From Tamarix chinensis (lineage: Eukaryota > Streptophyta > Magnoliopsida > Caryophyllales > Tamaricaceae), in NCBI GenBank assembly GCA_030549775.1, contig CM060177.1, positions 93,620,736 to 93,684,735 of the forward strand: a stretch of 64,000 bases of DNA. Reading direction: 5' to 3'. Under the pieces are notes generated by a model, which made no database searches, was not told where the DNA came from, and saw only the letters and a program-made list of their open reading frames with translations. Below are positions 24,890 to 39,150 of this stretch, one piece after another (position 1 is the first letter of the stretch; each line of letters begins with the position of its first letter). The position numbers and the translations under genes were made by a program.

Positions 24890-25420
24890 CTTGACATCAT
24901 TAAGAGAGAAGGCACACACTTGAATAGACAGATATTACTATGCCCCAAATGAATGGATTTTCTCTTACTATTATAGGCTTTATTATTGACTATATAGATA
25001 GTTGATTGTGAGTTATAATGAAGAGATAAAGAAGCTACAAGCTTCAAATAGGAATTTCAACAAGAGCATTCCTCAACCACTAAGCTTCTCGTCCTACTAA
25101 CTCTAGTGTGATAAACTTTGACTCCAGTATTGACCTTACTACGCATGCCTATCGCTACCCTTACCAAGGTACACACACCCATCCATAGAGTATATATCAT
25201 CACTCTTTGTGATCTAAGTAGCATCATAGTATCTCTCTAAAAATGAAGGGTGCTCATAATAAGATAATCCTTGGTGTAGGGTACCCTTAAGATAATTGTT
25301 TATGGATATTCCAATGTTATTGATTTAGAATATATATGCATAGCTACCAAATTTACTCATCGAAAAAGCATGATATCTAGAGTTGTTCATTAGATACATA
25401 AAACAGTTTAGAATCTTAGA
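24890..25420 (-). pseudogene. Copia RT end and RNase H fragment
   Basis: Minus-strand reading across frames gives GLSYYEHPSFLERYYDAT and TKSDDIYSMDGCVFTLGKG (about 25,290-25,170), then SLSLHYNSQSTI and NKAYNSKRKSIHLGHSN (about 25,040-24,935). These follow the Copia RNase H pattern (R-Y-L-x-G-T ... Y-C-D-A-x-W ... S-T-S-G-Y-V-F-x-L-G ... D-S-Q-x-A-I ... R-x-K-H-I). The catalytic order is kept but stops and frameshifts are frequent. No active enzyme. Confidence 0.8.
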
Positions 25421-25639
25421 ATACCTTTCTAACACAACCATTTTTCTCAACTATAAATTTTAGTTTAAAAGACATAATGCAAAAGCCAAAACAAAGAACA
25501 TGGATGAAATCGTTGTATCTAAAATAGTGAGAGGTGTTTTTATCACCTAAATTATACCAAATACATGGATGAAATGCTTAAACTCAACTTTTCAAACCAT
25601 AATGTACATAAACATTTGATCCAATAGGTACAAACTTGC

Positions 25640-28170
25640 AAGATCTCAAAAGCTGAGGAGGGGATTTGAGTACAAGGGGGATAGGGCGTATGAGTCTAAA
25701 AGATTTTGAAAACAAAATTAGCAAAAGGAAAAGGATGGAGAACCCTCACACTTATTCCTCTATAATTAGTGTTACAATGCAAAAAAAAAAAAAAAAAGTA
25801 GAGACTCTTGTCCTCTAACCCTCTCAAGTCACAAAGTTCTCCAACCCAAGCATACTCTGCACATAACTTCCTAAAATGGTGTTGTATCAATACAAACTTC
25901 TCTTACTAAATAAAATACAACACTTCTAAAGAGGTATTATGCTCACATATCACATAATATACAAATCATAAGATCATGCCTAGATAGCATTTGATCAAAT
26001 GCTAGAATGCCAATCATAAGTCCAGGATATGTTATACATGAAATATCATAAGTTCATCCCAAACAACTACATATTACACAAGGATAGAGCACATTATGCA
26101 ACTACCAAATCAACCATTTCATAAACAATAAAACTTCCTAAGGCAACCAAAAGACCCAAACCACCTCATAAACCATTTTCATTAACAAAGGTAGTACGCA
26201 TAATAAAGCTACCAACCAACAATACACATTTGTTTTCTTTTTATTACACAAGGGGGTTTAAGACAGCTCGAGGACACACATGATGTTCCTTGGTCATACT
26301 AGCACACATAATGCAACACTAGACCTTGTAAACCTTGTAACCTTAAGGTGTTTTCGTACTTTGATCATATCGGCACACATAATATATCACAATACCCTTC
26401 CATCTTCGGATACCTAATTATTAAGTATCAATACCCTCTAAGAAGTCTTAAGAACTGAAAAGAGTATAATAGGGCCCTAGTTGAAATGTTGAGGCACCTA
26501 CCTCATCTCTAGGATAGCTATCCCTAAAGATTACCCCATTCCCAACTCAATATTTGTTCACTTTATATTATTAGTGTTGTATTCATGGTTACCATAACAA
26601 CACACAATGGACATACAGATCCACACATAACTGATTCAACAAACCCAATCTCAACCACCAAGGCTACCCAATACCATTTCTTATCAAGTTTTCATGAAAT
26701 CCAAGAAATGTACTTAATAATTCCTTTAACAAGAAATTTTAGATATAAAACACCCTAGAATGAGGTCACATAACATTTTAAAAAAACTATATTTACCGAA
26801 AGTACTGCTTATGATCGACGACGAAACGTTGAATTATATCAAGAGTTAATATGACAAAAGGTAGAAACTTTTTATTATCAACAATTACTATTCATACTTA
26901 ATTACTATTTATGTTATTTAACTTTTCATACTTGGTTACTATTTTGAAGGTCAAGGTCAACGATTATGGTCAATGGTGAACCAATAACCCCTAAGATATT
27001 TCTAATGAATCCTTTACGTATAATTACCATATTAACCATAATTTCAATTAAACTTAGGTAATCAACTATTCATATTATTCCTACTATTCACACAATTCAC
27101 CTTCTTATACTAAATACATAGAAAATTATCTCATAAATACCAATTAATTTCAAAAAAATTGAAAATTAAATATAAATATACTTAACATGATCATAACACA
27201 TTATAAATTGGAAATCAAGAAATACTTGTTTTTGTTAATGTAAAATGATAATTCTAACCCTAAATGGCCTAAATCATGAATTTACCCTAAAACCCAACAT
27301 ACTTGGAAAGAAACCACCAAACTTTTCATGCCTAGAATTTTGATCATGATAAACACAAGAGTACTCACAAAAACCAAAAATAAAAACCTAACATGTAAAT
27401 TGACCATTTTACCTCTAAACATGCTCAAACTTCAACAAAAATAAATACAACCCTAGCATGACCAAACCTATACATTTTATATATTGAAAATGATCTAAAT
27501 AATCTCATGAACATTTTGTAAAAATATTCAAACTTTCACAAAACAATAACCAAACAAAACATCCAACAAACTGAGAAGAGTAAAAATGGGCAGAAATGAC
27601 GCAACCCAACATCCAAGCATATAATGCCTAAATTCTACTATCTAAAGAGTAAGCAGGGTTTACCTAGCTTCCAAAGATGGAAATAGAATAACCAAAGATC
27701 TTTAAAAATTATAGAAGCAATATCCCTTTGAAAAACCTTTAAAACACATAAAAAGATTACATGAGAACGTATAAGAACAAATTTTGAAAAAAAAAATTAA
27801 AAGAGAGAACACATATACCTCTCCAAAGCATAAATAAGATCAAATAGAAAAGGCTAATATCTCCACAATTAACACAAGGTATAACCTTATGTACTTATAA
27901 AAAAAGTAACTAAAAGTTGGATCAAAGGAATATAGAATATGGAAGTTACAGATCAAAGGGAATAAGAAGGAAGAAAGTGACAAACTAGGAGAGAAGAATA
28001 AGGGAAATTAAAAGCTTTAATAAGGGGATAAAGGAAGGGCAAAGATGATGCACCAAAATGATGATGGTTAAAGATTTAGGGGTTTAATATTTTAGGATAT
28101 TTAAGTGTTAAGTCTTTTAGAATAAATTTTGTAAAAATATCAAAACAAATGGAAAAAGTAAGGTGCGCCA
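25640..28170 (+). mobile_element. Probable LTR-like insertion within the Copia pol
   Basis: This 2.5-kb non-coding block separates the Copia integrase fragment from its RNase H. It carries LTR-like phrases resembling LTR-1 (ctatatttaccgaaagtact at 26,790 compared with tatctttaccgaagcagctc in LTR-1) and a purine-rich stretch at 27.9-28.05 kb followed by an A/T-rich tail. Clear ends and a target duplication were not found, so the limits and the family are tentative. Confidence 0.4.
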
Positions 28171-28545
28171 TCTAGGGGTAATAATATGTAGCTCACAAAT
28201 TTTCTAATCATAAATGAGTGGCTAGAAAACATTCTTACTAAAAAGTGTGAATGGAAGAAGTAAAATTAGTTTTGAAGACTTATTATGTCCAAAAATATCT
28301 AATCAAATCCAAAAATGTTGAATACACACACACACACTCTCTCTCTATTTTCAAATCATTTAAATCTTAGTAATAATAAAATATAGTGATCCAAAATTTT
28401 TTGTAAATTTTACATAACTAGAAAGGGCTTCTTGTAGCTTAAAATACGCAATTAAGTTATTCCATGATTATTATAATCCTCATTCTCAATTATCAATATA
28501 TGGGTAACTCTATCCAGGGTATATTAACACACACGACATCTATTT

Positions 28546-28745
28546 ATGTGCTGCAATACTATTTCTAGCATGCCCAATGAAAGCAATATGAATAAATTTA
28601 GAGCCAATATCATTCTTATAAAGTTGGTGTACACAACTTATATTGACCACCCCCATATTCTTAATAAATTCAAGATGACAATTACCACATCTCATGGGGT
28701 ATATTATCCAAATTCTTATAAGGTATCTATGTGAAAATGAGATAA
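28546..28745 (-). pseudogene. Copia integrase C-terminal fragment
   Basis: The minus strand reads IWIIYPMR, then NMGVVNI, and YKNDIGSKFIHIAFIGHARN, in line with the Copia pattern W-x-x-x-x-P-x ... W-G-C-x-A-x-V ... K-x-x-x-I-G-P-K-x-x-x-x-x-F-I-G-Y-A-x-N-S. The likeness is modest but position and strand fit the element. The region 28.75-30.2 kb should hold gag and the leader, but nothing there is recognisable. Confidence 0.5.
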
Positions 28746-30224
28746 ACTATTAGGATTATCTCATATACATATACACCAAAACCAATAAACATATATAGCA
28801 GCATATTCATAAGTAGTATCTATACATTACACATAACGCATTATTCAAAATTAAAGTTATGTTAAAAGCACCAATTACCCTAGACTTCGTTAAATCACTT
28901 TTTATAAAGAAAAAAATATTTGGTTAATAACAAATTCCAATCATAATATTTTTTTTCCTTTATCAAATAAATACCAATTAAATTCATAATAGATCAATAT
29001 ATTGATCATCGGCACATGAAAATATATATGTACCTTCCTAACCATTGTTACATTAGAATGATTCAATCAAATTTCATGCCTTTGGTTACCCTCATCATCA
29101 CCAAGGAAGATTAATTTCACTTCCTTTGCAGAAATGTTATCTTAAAGCCAAGCAATAAGCAAAATGCTAATGGACCATTCAAAGTATGTAAAATGAATAC
29201 AAGAGTAACTATTGATGATCAAACATTTAAATTCCAATCATTCAGGTTTGATCGTATATGAATTTTTTCCTTTTTATGCAATGGATGTACATTATATAAC
29301 ATGTAGTAGAGATGTATGTATTGCATAAGTTGTGGGAAGAAAGTGGATAAAAATTATTGATAACAACATATTCCTTTATTGGATAACAAGTATTAATATC
29401 ATAATAGTAGTAGTCATTCCATCAATTATAAAATGGTTACTAATAATGATGGAATAAATTAACATTAATGGCTAGACATTTCAAAACCTCTTAATAAAAC
29501 AAGTTTAATAAAGAAGTCCCAAAGGACAAAACTTTACTCTTTCCACTAGCATGTGGTAGATACTATCAATTTACAAATAGCCACACTCATTTATAAAAGT
29601 GGAAAGCATCTAACAAATGAGATTATGAATGGCTAGAGCGCTCCAATTCAACACAAAATCTAACTTAAATTATAAGCATTGAGCATTCATCTTTAATAAT
29701 TCAAACCATGAATAATTCTAAATCAAATCATGAGATTTTCATCATCAAACTCCATTATACATAACCAATCTCTTTCCCACTTGAGAAAGTCAAGAAATAC
29801 ACAAACAATGTGTTAAATTTTATTATCTTACATGTTTGCTTATAAAAATAAATATGGATATTCACACCTTCAAATATAAGCCAATAGCATACATACTTAA
29901 ATCTAGTAAACATGATAACCAAGACAACAATATTAGATGATGGACTAATATGTCTTTGACTAGCTCCTCCATAAACTCACAACTATATAGTTGTAAAGTT
30001 GTAAAAAAAAAATCAACATTATTACTTTTACTATTAGCATTGATGATCCTTCTTCCACTAAACTTTTATAGAATAGGTTATGTTGTATATAAAGACTATG
30101 ACTTCTTTCTTAAAATATATTTATAAGATTATTGAGACTCGTGTTCCATAGATATAAATTCCAAGAGTTCATCTGTCTTATTCTATTTAATTAGTTCTAT
30201 TAAAAAAATAATCAAGCAAAGTCC

Positions 30225-31200
30225 AAAAATCATCCCTCTAATATGTGGAACATCAATCGACAACCTATACACATAGAAGATAATAAGACAAACGATGACT
30301 AACAAACGAGATATAGATCAAGTCAATATAAAATCTAAATAAATACTAACAAAGTAAATCGTGAAGGAATGACATCTGTCTGACTTAGATAGTTAGATCC
30401 GAAGCAAATATCAAGGAAAACCAAAAGAAAATATGATCGAAAATAGAACTAGGATTATGATTGAATGGGAATATAAAAGTTTAGTTAAAAAAAAGAACTT
30501 ATCTGGATAAACCGAAATAGGCATATTGAGATATTGTGGTATTCCACTGCCCTAATTTAGAAAGGTCTGCTCTATGGTGCGAAAATGCTTAGGTCTATGT
30601 CAGAATAGTGTATTACAATCAATAGATTAGGAGCTGCGATGTTGAAAGCTTTAGAAAGTTGAGAAAATGTTAAAAATTGAATAAAATTGAGTGTTGAATA
30701 AGTGTAGTAGAAACTGAAAAATGAGAAGTGTATTGAAGGATATAAGAGTTGATGAGTTCATCATTTGGTTTGGTGCAACATGGGGTTTATATAATATAAA
30801 TTTGGTCGGTCTAATTAAGAATAATTTCATTGGTAATTGACCAACCTTATAATTATAAAATAGCGTTGGTAAAATATTTTAAAATTTGCTTTTTTATACG
30901 ACGGCGAGTAAAACCAAATAAAAAATGGTTCTAAAGGGCAGTTAACTAAGAAATTAAAGTGGTCGGTGGCAATTAAATTTAAATCAATCCAACATAATAA
31001 AATAATTGAGAAACTGTTATAATTAATTTTAAACTAATCTGAATAATTTTTAGAAAAATAAACTAGATTAGATCAAGTTATTTAAGATGGGCGTGTTGGG
31101 ATCTTTTATTATTTTCAACATTTTAATACCTATAAAAAAATACATATAAAGATATTTTTCTTTTTTAAAAAAAAAATAAAATTTGAAGCCATCCATACAA
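30225..31200 (-). repeat. Copia 5' LTR
   Basis: Direct partner of the LTR at 23,331-24,320, about 6.9 kb away. It is AT-richer and more changed at its right end, so the boundary near 31,200 is approximate. Confidence 0.68.
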
Positions 31201-31690
31201 CCAAAGGACAACTTGACACTCACTAAGAACTTTCAGTGAAATGCATCGAATTCCTTGTCAGGATTTATATTTGGCGTATTTAACCAAGCAAACATCCGGT
31301 TCGTCGGAGACAAGACCACAAACCATCCAAAACAATGAAGCACTCTCTATCGGATCGGGACCACTCGGAGGGCAATGAATGGAAGGGCGGATGAACCTGG
31401 ACCTCTCGGAAAGTGCAGTTTGAAGCTCGGACAGGTGCCTTTTAATTTGCCGATGGAATATTCGGTCTCTATCGATCGAAGCTCATGTGACGTGCACATC
31501 TGGCTGGCCCAGGTCTCTCTCAGAGTACCCCCGGTGATCAAACAAAGTAGAAGTTTCAAATTTCTCTCTGTTCGCTAAGTCAAAAATTGTTTCTTTCTAA
31601 TGAAACCTCGTACGTAGCTTCTCCGAGGAGAGTTAGGCAAGGCATGCCAGATTCTCATTCATACTAATATCATTCCGATCCGCTTATTTC
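31201..31690. other. No gene supported; GC-richer low-copy stretch
   Basis: This stretch is visibly richer in G and C than its neighbours. Overlapping ORFs of 67 and 70 codons lie on opposite strands (31,375-31,578 and 31,347-31,559); neither shows a domain. It could be a remnant of host DNA or an exon fragment. Confidence 0.35.
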
Positions 31691-31737
31691 TAAGATACAT
31701 CGTATCAGATTAATAAAATTTTAATAATTATAATATA

Positions 31738-31739
31738 AA

Positions 31740-31790
<51 letters not shown>
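31738..31790. repeat. (AAT)n microsatellite
   Basis: About 17 uninterrupted AAT units. Confidence 0.95.
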
Positions 31791-33837
31791 CAGAGGAGAT
31801 TTCATTCCAGTTCATTTCCTTATGTTATATAAGAATTTAGATTCATAATATCTTTTCATAGAAATTGCATTAATTTAAATATAAAATAAATATTTAAAAC
31901 TTAAGATATTCATTCGATATATCATTTATATCAATTAATCATGTATCAATGTATTTGGATATGATATTATATCTAATACATATATTAATAGATAAGTATC
32001 ATAATCCATGCAGTATGTTATCGAAAGATAGGCAACTCGTGAAATTATATAGTTATCTAATAAAATAAGTATACTTCCTAATCTAAATTAATATTATTAC
32101 TTACATTGGTAGTATATCAACTTTCCTACATAGTGTTATTATCAAACTTCGAAATAGATATTCAAAAACATTATGTTTTTGATATACTATAATAGTGTCA
32201 TTAGTTAACGTCAACGGTATATTAGTAGTCCTAATTATATACTTTTAATAATAACAATAGCAATAATAATAATATTATTATGATTATTATTATTTTGGTT
32301 TCGTCATAATTCGGAGGATAGAATAGGAAATGCATACTTAAAAAATTACACAAAATTATCCAAGCAAGTTTGAAACCTTAATGAGAAAATGGAACTAAAA
32401 ATAGATTTAATGTGCAATTTTCTATAATAACTATAGTTATAATGATAGTAATGATAATTATAGTAGCAATAAAAATGTTAATTTTAATACTAATGATAGT
32501 AAACTAATAATAACAACAATAATAACTCCCTTTATTTTAAAATTAGACTAAATAAGTTCATATAAAATTAGACTAAATAATATCGTGTTAGCAAAAATCT
32601 AATAAAGATAATGTAACCTTAGTATGTTCACCATTCTTTATTTTTCTTTCTCACTTGGATAAGAAACTTCATTAATAATTTTAGGAACAATTCATGTCCT
32701 AATTTTATGGATTGATATAATTATAAACTTTATCCTTGATGCTTGAAGTCTCCAGATTTGAGCCGTAACAAATAAATAAGTGACAAGAATATATCAACAA
32801 TCAAATTCATTTTTCTCTTTGAATCTATTATCGGCCCCACTTGAAATCAAATTAGTCATGGAACATTAGTGCCGATTCCTAAAGCGTTTCCTTTTGAATT
32901 AAGGACATAAACAGAGTACATGCAGATCATCTGCTATCTCGCATATGTTATATAAATCCAATAATATATATATATTTGTACTTAATACGATAGGTATATT
33001 TTTTCCTCTTTCATATTTATATCTATTTACATATTTATTAGGTAATACCCATTGAGTTTAAAATAAAAATAATCTAATATTAGAATTGTATACTTAAATT
33101 ATAAGGGTTTAATTATATTTTTAATTTTAACTTTAAAAAATATAGTAAAGGTTATATAAATGAAGGGTAAAAATATAATTTTATGTCGAGTAAATAAATG
33201 TGGGTATAAGTACGAATACGAAGATGAATACAGATTTGAAGATTACTTATTTGTATCTATAGCAAAAACTGGCAGATATTATATCTATTTCTATTTATAT
33301 ATATCCATTTATGCATCCAATAAATAAAATTTTTCGAATTTTCGGTAAAACCTATCCGATCACTATCCTTACTTGAAAAGTATACATTAATGAGTTCCTG
33401 ATTTTGATTCTATCCTCTTTACTATAAAAAATATATATCTTAGAACCCACTAAGCAACCCATTCATTTGGGACATTTACGTCAATGATTCCTATTTCTGT
33501 TCTATACCCCATTTAATGTATCTATTAAAATTATTTAAATAATTTTATTATTCATTGACAATAAGTTTTAAATTATATTAATTAGATAATCATAGTTATC
33601 CTCAATTATAATTAAATTAAAATAGATTAATTACTATTATTTGTTACAAAATTACTATTATTGGAGATAATTAATAATATTAATTCTTAGTTGTTATTAA
33701 TGACCAATTTTAATTATTTAAAATATTATAATTTTAATTACTATTATCACTATTAAGCATTGTAGTTAAAAATGTTGAATAATAGCCATTAACTATAACT
33801 AATACTACCGATATTGATTACTAACAACAAATAATAA

Positions 33838-33882
<45 letters not shown>

Positions 33883-35517
33883 TTGATGACATAATGATAC
33901 TGAATATTAATAAATATTATAAATCACTAATATTTTTAATTAGCAATCTTTAATTGAATAAATATATTATTAATGTATACATTAACATCATATAGTGATT
34001 AATAGACAATACTACAAATTACTTATCGATAAATATTATTAACAAATCATTACAACCAAGATTCCCTGCCAAACTCTTGTAGAAAGTAAATAGTAACACT
34101 ACATTGCACAAATGAAAGAAAAATGGAATGTCAAGAAGACGAGCTTTTCAATCATTGATAGGTAAGTCTCATGTAATTCAAAAAAATGTAAACAAAGTAA
34201 ATTAAGCTTTCTAAAATACCCCTACCATTATAACCATCTGTTTTTCCCCACACCGACTATTTTTCCAAAAGCTCTTTTTCTCTTTTATAAAAGCTCACCT
34301 TAGCAAAAAAACAACTTTCTTCAATTCACCGTCCAAGGGAAAAAAATATCTAATCATTATTTATTCGTTACCCAAAAAACATATTTGACTAATTCATTGG
34401 GTGCTAATATGAATCAATTTGTACCATATCATTGAGCTAATCAAGTTACAAAACCTTACATTTTAAGGAGTGAGGCAAACCTATGTTATATGTATTATAA
34501 GTGTTAGGCATGGTATTACTTTGAATGGGCTATGTTAGCACATGTAGTAACATCGGAAGCTCTAGTTCCAACAATAACATCAAGGAATCGATGTTACGAC
34601 ATCAATTTTACTATAGAAATATTATTGGATTTGTAAAAAGGCTAACAAAGGAAGTACTAAAATTGCAGCAAGAGGTAAACAAGTTGAAGATGAGCATTAC
34701 TTTGGGGTTAGGTTGGGCGTGTTTCTACTTCTCTTGATTTTCATTGTTCTCGCCAAGATGTAATTTCATGTTATGATCTAGTGTTCACAGTAGAAGAAAG
34801 TTAATACCGTGACTATATTTTTATCATACTTATGAAATACAAAAAGGAAATATAACAACAACATGAAATGTGAAACAACTTATATAAAAATGGAATTATA
34901 AATAAAGAAATACCACAAATTTCTAAAAAAATTGACAAAAACATTGCCAAATATTTCAACCATATTTGTTTTTGCAAGTGACTAATGTATGCCTTCCTTA
35001 TTTCAAAATGTTACCATATTACAAATATATTCCTTTTGTTCCACAATAGACTCATTGAAATGTTCAAATATTGAGTTATCCTCACCTTGATCATAGTTAG
35101 AAATGTTACCATAATAGATTGATCAAAATCCTTAACACATTTTAGAGTTGGAGTAATCCTAATATGGATGTATCCATTTATACTATCAGCAAACAATCTA
35201 TATACAAGCATTATTGATGTTATTGTGCAGTTTCAAAGCACCAATAATCCAATCTTCCTAGCTTTGTTTCATCATTGTTGGATGGACTGTGTTTTTTATA
35301 TAGCTTACATGTTTTAAGGAAAACATGCTTTTTCATCCTAAATCATTGATGAAACTATGTGCTTATGTGTGTTGGATTTTATACAAAGCAAAAAAAAAAA
35401 ATCTTTAGTGTCCCACTTGTGAGTTTCTTTCTATCCCTTTTTTTGGTTTTTATAAGGAAATAACTACTTGTTGCATTAGCTCAAAAATGCAAAGCATATG
35501 ACTAGAAGGGCCAAACA
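31791..35517. other. AT-rich intergenic DNA without recognisable genes
   Basis: The stretch contains irregular AAT/ATT words, an (ATT)n run at 33,838-33,882, and a segment at about 32,940-33,370 with partly self-complementary words (gatatctattt, aggtaatacccatt, gtgggtataag), as in degraded MITEs. The 70-codon ORF at 34,525-34,737 has a short heptad-like stretch but no family likeness. Confidence 0.4.
33838..33882. repeat. (ATT)n microsatellite
   Basis: About 15 uninterrupted ATT units. Confidence 0.95.
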
Positions 35518-35522
35518 TAAAA

Positions 35523-38500
35523 TTTAATACCCTAAAATTTTTCTTAGCCTAATCTCATATCATTAATACCCTAAATTAATTCTAATATCAAGAAAATCTT
35601 ATTATTAGTCTTAATTAAATTTCTTAATCCTGAAACCCTAACCAAATACGAATCTTTGACCCGAATAAATCATATTTTATAACCCAATATAAAATCCGCT
35701 AAAATTTACCACTAATCCTATCTATTTTGGCTAATCCAAATTATCTAAACTAATCCCCAACATTTTCCCTTTTTTCTTTTCTTTTCTTTCTTCTCCTTTC
35801 TCCCATCATCTTTGCCATAAAGATTGACTTGTTTTCTTGAAACTTGCATCCTCCCACTTGCACCATCTCCCATCACCTCCTCAACAGCCATCCTCATCCA
35901 TCCTCCATCACTCATCTTCTTCTCTTATCTCCCTATTTCCCAACCTACACACACACACACCTTCCCTGCCATTTCCTTCTCATCCTTATACAACATATAC
36001 ACAACCATCACCATCACCTGCCTCTTCCATCCCTCGTGAACTTGTCATCCTACAGCTGCACCATCCATCTCACACTCACATTCACCGATCACATGCCACC
36101 ACCATGCTCCTTCCTTCCTCTTTGTTTTACCTCCATTATGCCCATCCAAAACACTTGAACATTGTGCACCTCCTGCCACCATCTGCACACTATTCCATCA
36201 CGTCACACACCTATTTGCTCACCATCTCATTCACATCTGTTCATTGCGACCTATTTGCCCATTCACACGCATAATCATACTCGACTACTACATGCATCGC
36301 ATCCTATTTTCACTTATCCTCTAAATTGCTTACCGACTCCCATTTTTCTTTACCAAAACAGCCTATCCCCGAATGTTCCCTGTTATTAATAAGCTTGGTA
36401 TCATCGAATGTCCATTAGTCTCGTAGTATTTAGTAGGATACTGCTATTTTTGAATTTTATAGGATTTTAAGTAATTGTTATACTCTATTAAAATGATAGA
36501 CATAGCATGGTACCACATTAAGGTTTTGGTATATGAATTGTGTTAAGTATGTTGCTATTTTGTAACCATTATACCTTACTAAAATAATAAATGTTGCATG
36601 GTAGTACATATAGGCCTTGATTTATGAACTATGTTGAGAGTGATTTGTTACTTTATAGTTATTTGTTATTTCTTGTTATGCCGAAAATCGATAAGATAAG
36701 TTTGTTATCTTATGTAAAATATTGTAGGTATGATAGTATGATTAATATGATTCCAACATCGAGAAAGTGTTTAGTATGATAAGCATGTATAATTAATGGG
36801 TTGAGTATGCTTGAATCTAATTATAAAATATTAATCATGGACGTGAGCCCTAAGGGTAATTTGGTCAATTTACCTGCATTATGATCTATACCATGACCAA
36901 AATGACCATTGTGTATTATATGTTATAAGCATGTGATTATGTGATCATATATATTGTATAAGCATGGTGGAATTTTATATGCAAAATCTAGAATAAGGAT
37001 AAATTGGTCATTTAGCTTATCTAGAAATATAACTATATGATAAATTAGTTTAATTATTATGATTTGGCCTTTTCATGATAACTTTATAAATAAAATAGAT
37101 TTAGTAATTAAAGAGGGTGTTAGCATACTAAATTTAACTTTAATGGCATTTGGTCATTTTTGGCTTAATGCACCCAAATATGAATAACTGAGCCTAGGAC
37201 GGTCTTAGCGTATTTTACTAATTTACCTTGATAATGATCTTGACCATGGTTGTCTTGAATAATTGGAAATAATCTAAAAAGGTTAAGTATGAGATTCGGA
37301 TCTTTGTGATTTATATGTGATTTCGTGGTCACCTAAATAAAATACTAATACATAAAGTGAAAGACCTCGAGATCGAAAATGGTGGCTCTTTAAAGGCTGC
37401 TACCCTAGAGATATGGTTTATTCCACAGTTATTTTGGATTTCTGTTGGTGTGCCTTAGTGCCCTAGCTAGGCCCTACATCTTACTCTATTATTCTACGGC
37501 TAATAGGGGATATGTATACTTATGAATTAGGTGTCATTGTCGGTAAGGTATTATATTACCTTTGTATACTAAAGCGACTAGGATACTTTTGTGTCCTTGG
37601 GTTGATAGTCGATAGGATACTGTGTTGCCTTGTGCTAATATGACTAGAGTACCTTAGTGTCTCCAGGTTTGATGTGATCTCCCCTCAAATGAATAAACAC
37701 GAAAATGATTTGATGGCTTATTGGGTCATTAGATGATTGGATTGGTCAGTAGCAACCTTTGTGCCTACCTATATTTTGGTAGCAACCTTTCTACCTACTT
37801 GTGTTTTGGTAGCAGCCTTCGTGCCTACCTGTGCTTGGTATTGTGCCTTTAAGCCTTGCCTATGATGTTATGAATTTTGTTGATCTGTGCTTACGAGCCT
37901 ACTAGTGTTATGAGATTTGTCGGGATTAGTGATTAGGTGTGTAGTATGTGGTTATTATCTTGTATTTGAGTTTGATGTGTTTCTAATAATACTACAAAGA
38001 GAATCGCTTGGATGTTCCATTGGTAAGTCTCAGCTAATCCTTGAGGAACATGTATGATTCGTATGATGTGTTGGTGGTATGAGATCATATGAATGATTAA
38101 TAGATACCATGTTTATTTTGATTCCATGCATGTATTCTATGTTGGTTTTCTATTCTGGTTTAGTATAAAGGGTTGCTTAGTACCGTTGTACTAAAGGGTT
38201 TCTTTGATGGACCTCTACCTATTGAATGGGTAGTGGTCTTTGCAGGTCAACTTCTAAGCTTTGTCAAAGTTGGCGGTTCATCTGAGAGCATAGGATTATC
38301 TTGTGCTCCTTTATTATTTTGATTTCAGATGCTTTTGGACACTTATGTCCTCTTGTATTTCCTTCTCTTTGAGATTTGTAAACAGTTGATGTTGTTTTTG
38401 TGTAGCACCATATTTATCAGATATTATCTCTACTCTGATTTTGTAATCATATTATTAATTTAAGTAGAGTAATGATTTTAGCCTTAGCACTTGGTATGAG

Positions 38501-38621
38501 AATGGTAAGGTAACTGGACTTATACCAAGTGTGGCAGTAACACCCATCGTTTTATTATTTTAGCTTCCGCACTTAACTTTGAAAACAGAATTTTTCAGTT
38601 CATAAAAATTGGGGTATTGCA
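35523..38621 (-). mobile_element. Family A solo LTR, copy LTR-2
   Basis: A 3,099-bp LTR on the minus strand. Its start on that strand is tgcaataccccaattttta at 38,621 (family start TGTAACACCCC) and it soon reaches gcggaagctaaaataat and ccaagtgctaaggctaaaa, both shared with LTR-5 just after its start. Its end on the minus strand is ttttagggtattaaa. The flanks are taaaa at 35,518-35,522 and taaaa at 38,622-38,626, an exact 5-bp target duplication. The pyrimidine-rich stretch at 35.76-36.4 kb is the reverse of the G/A-rich tract of the other copies; the overlapping ORFs there are low-complexity shadows. No internal domain remains, so it is a solo LTR. Confidence 0.85.
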
Positions 38622-38917
38622 TAAAATCAATTAGCATCCTTAGAGAGTATTACCTTAGTTTGAAGGTACATCAATTGTTTCTTCACTTTCACTAGGCATT
38701 AAACCTCTCACTTTCACTTGAAGACATAATGTTGTTTGTCAAAATATAATGTATGGATTGAGGTAAGTTCTAGTTTATGAACAAGTAATAGCAAATGGTA
38801 TTATACTTCTAAAACCCTAACATATAGCTAGACTTTTAAATTCAATAACTACACAAAAACATTAAACAGAATTATATGTATGGAACTCGTATCCTAACAA
38901 TATTGTAGGAGTATTAC

Positions 38918-39150
38918 TATAACACCCCCATTGGTCTCAACTTAAAATATTCATTTTGAAATAATAATTCATAAGTTAAAATAGTAAATAAGGGATGATA
39001 CCACCACATCTATCATGAGGAGATGTGCACATGTTCACCAGACCCATGAAAAATGCAAGGCTAGGCATGAAAAACAAATGACAAAAATATCAGCTATTAT
39101 AAAAAGTTAAACTTTTTAAAAATATAGCATCTCAAAATAGAGACCACAAA
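38918..39150 (+). mobile_element. Family A LTR start, copy LTR-6 (truncated)
   Basis: Begins tataacacccccattggtct, a variant of the family start. It is cut after 233 bases by another start of the same family. Confidence 0.5.

Larger units (their letters stand above)
23331..31200 (-). mobile_element. Ty1/Copia retrotransposon with diverged LTRs
   Basis: Two direct repeats (23,331-24,320 and 30,225-31,200) flank Copia coding remnants on the minus strand. The LTR next to the 3' end is preceded by the polypurine tract aagtgggaga (minus strand, plus 24,322-24,331) followed by tgttaat, as is usual in Copia elements. An integrase-end fragment at 28.6 kb and RT/RNase H at 24.9-25.4 kb are in the right order. 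Removing the LTR-like insertion at about 25.6-28.2 kb leaves some 5.4 kb, a usual Copia size. Outer limits are approximate and no primer site was found. Confidence 0.75.

Noticed and set aside
31347..31578. Possible small gene in the GC-richer stretch
   Set aside because: Both strands are open over the same bases and neither protein shows a family pattern; expression data would be needed.
35824..36389. Overlapping ORFs up to 145 codons rich in His, Ser, Pro and Thr
   Set aside because: Several frames are open at once in a pyrimidine-rich tract that is the reverse of the G/A-rich tract of other LTR copies. Composition effect.
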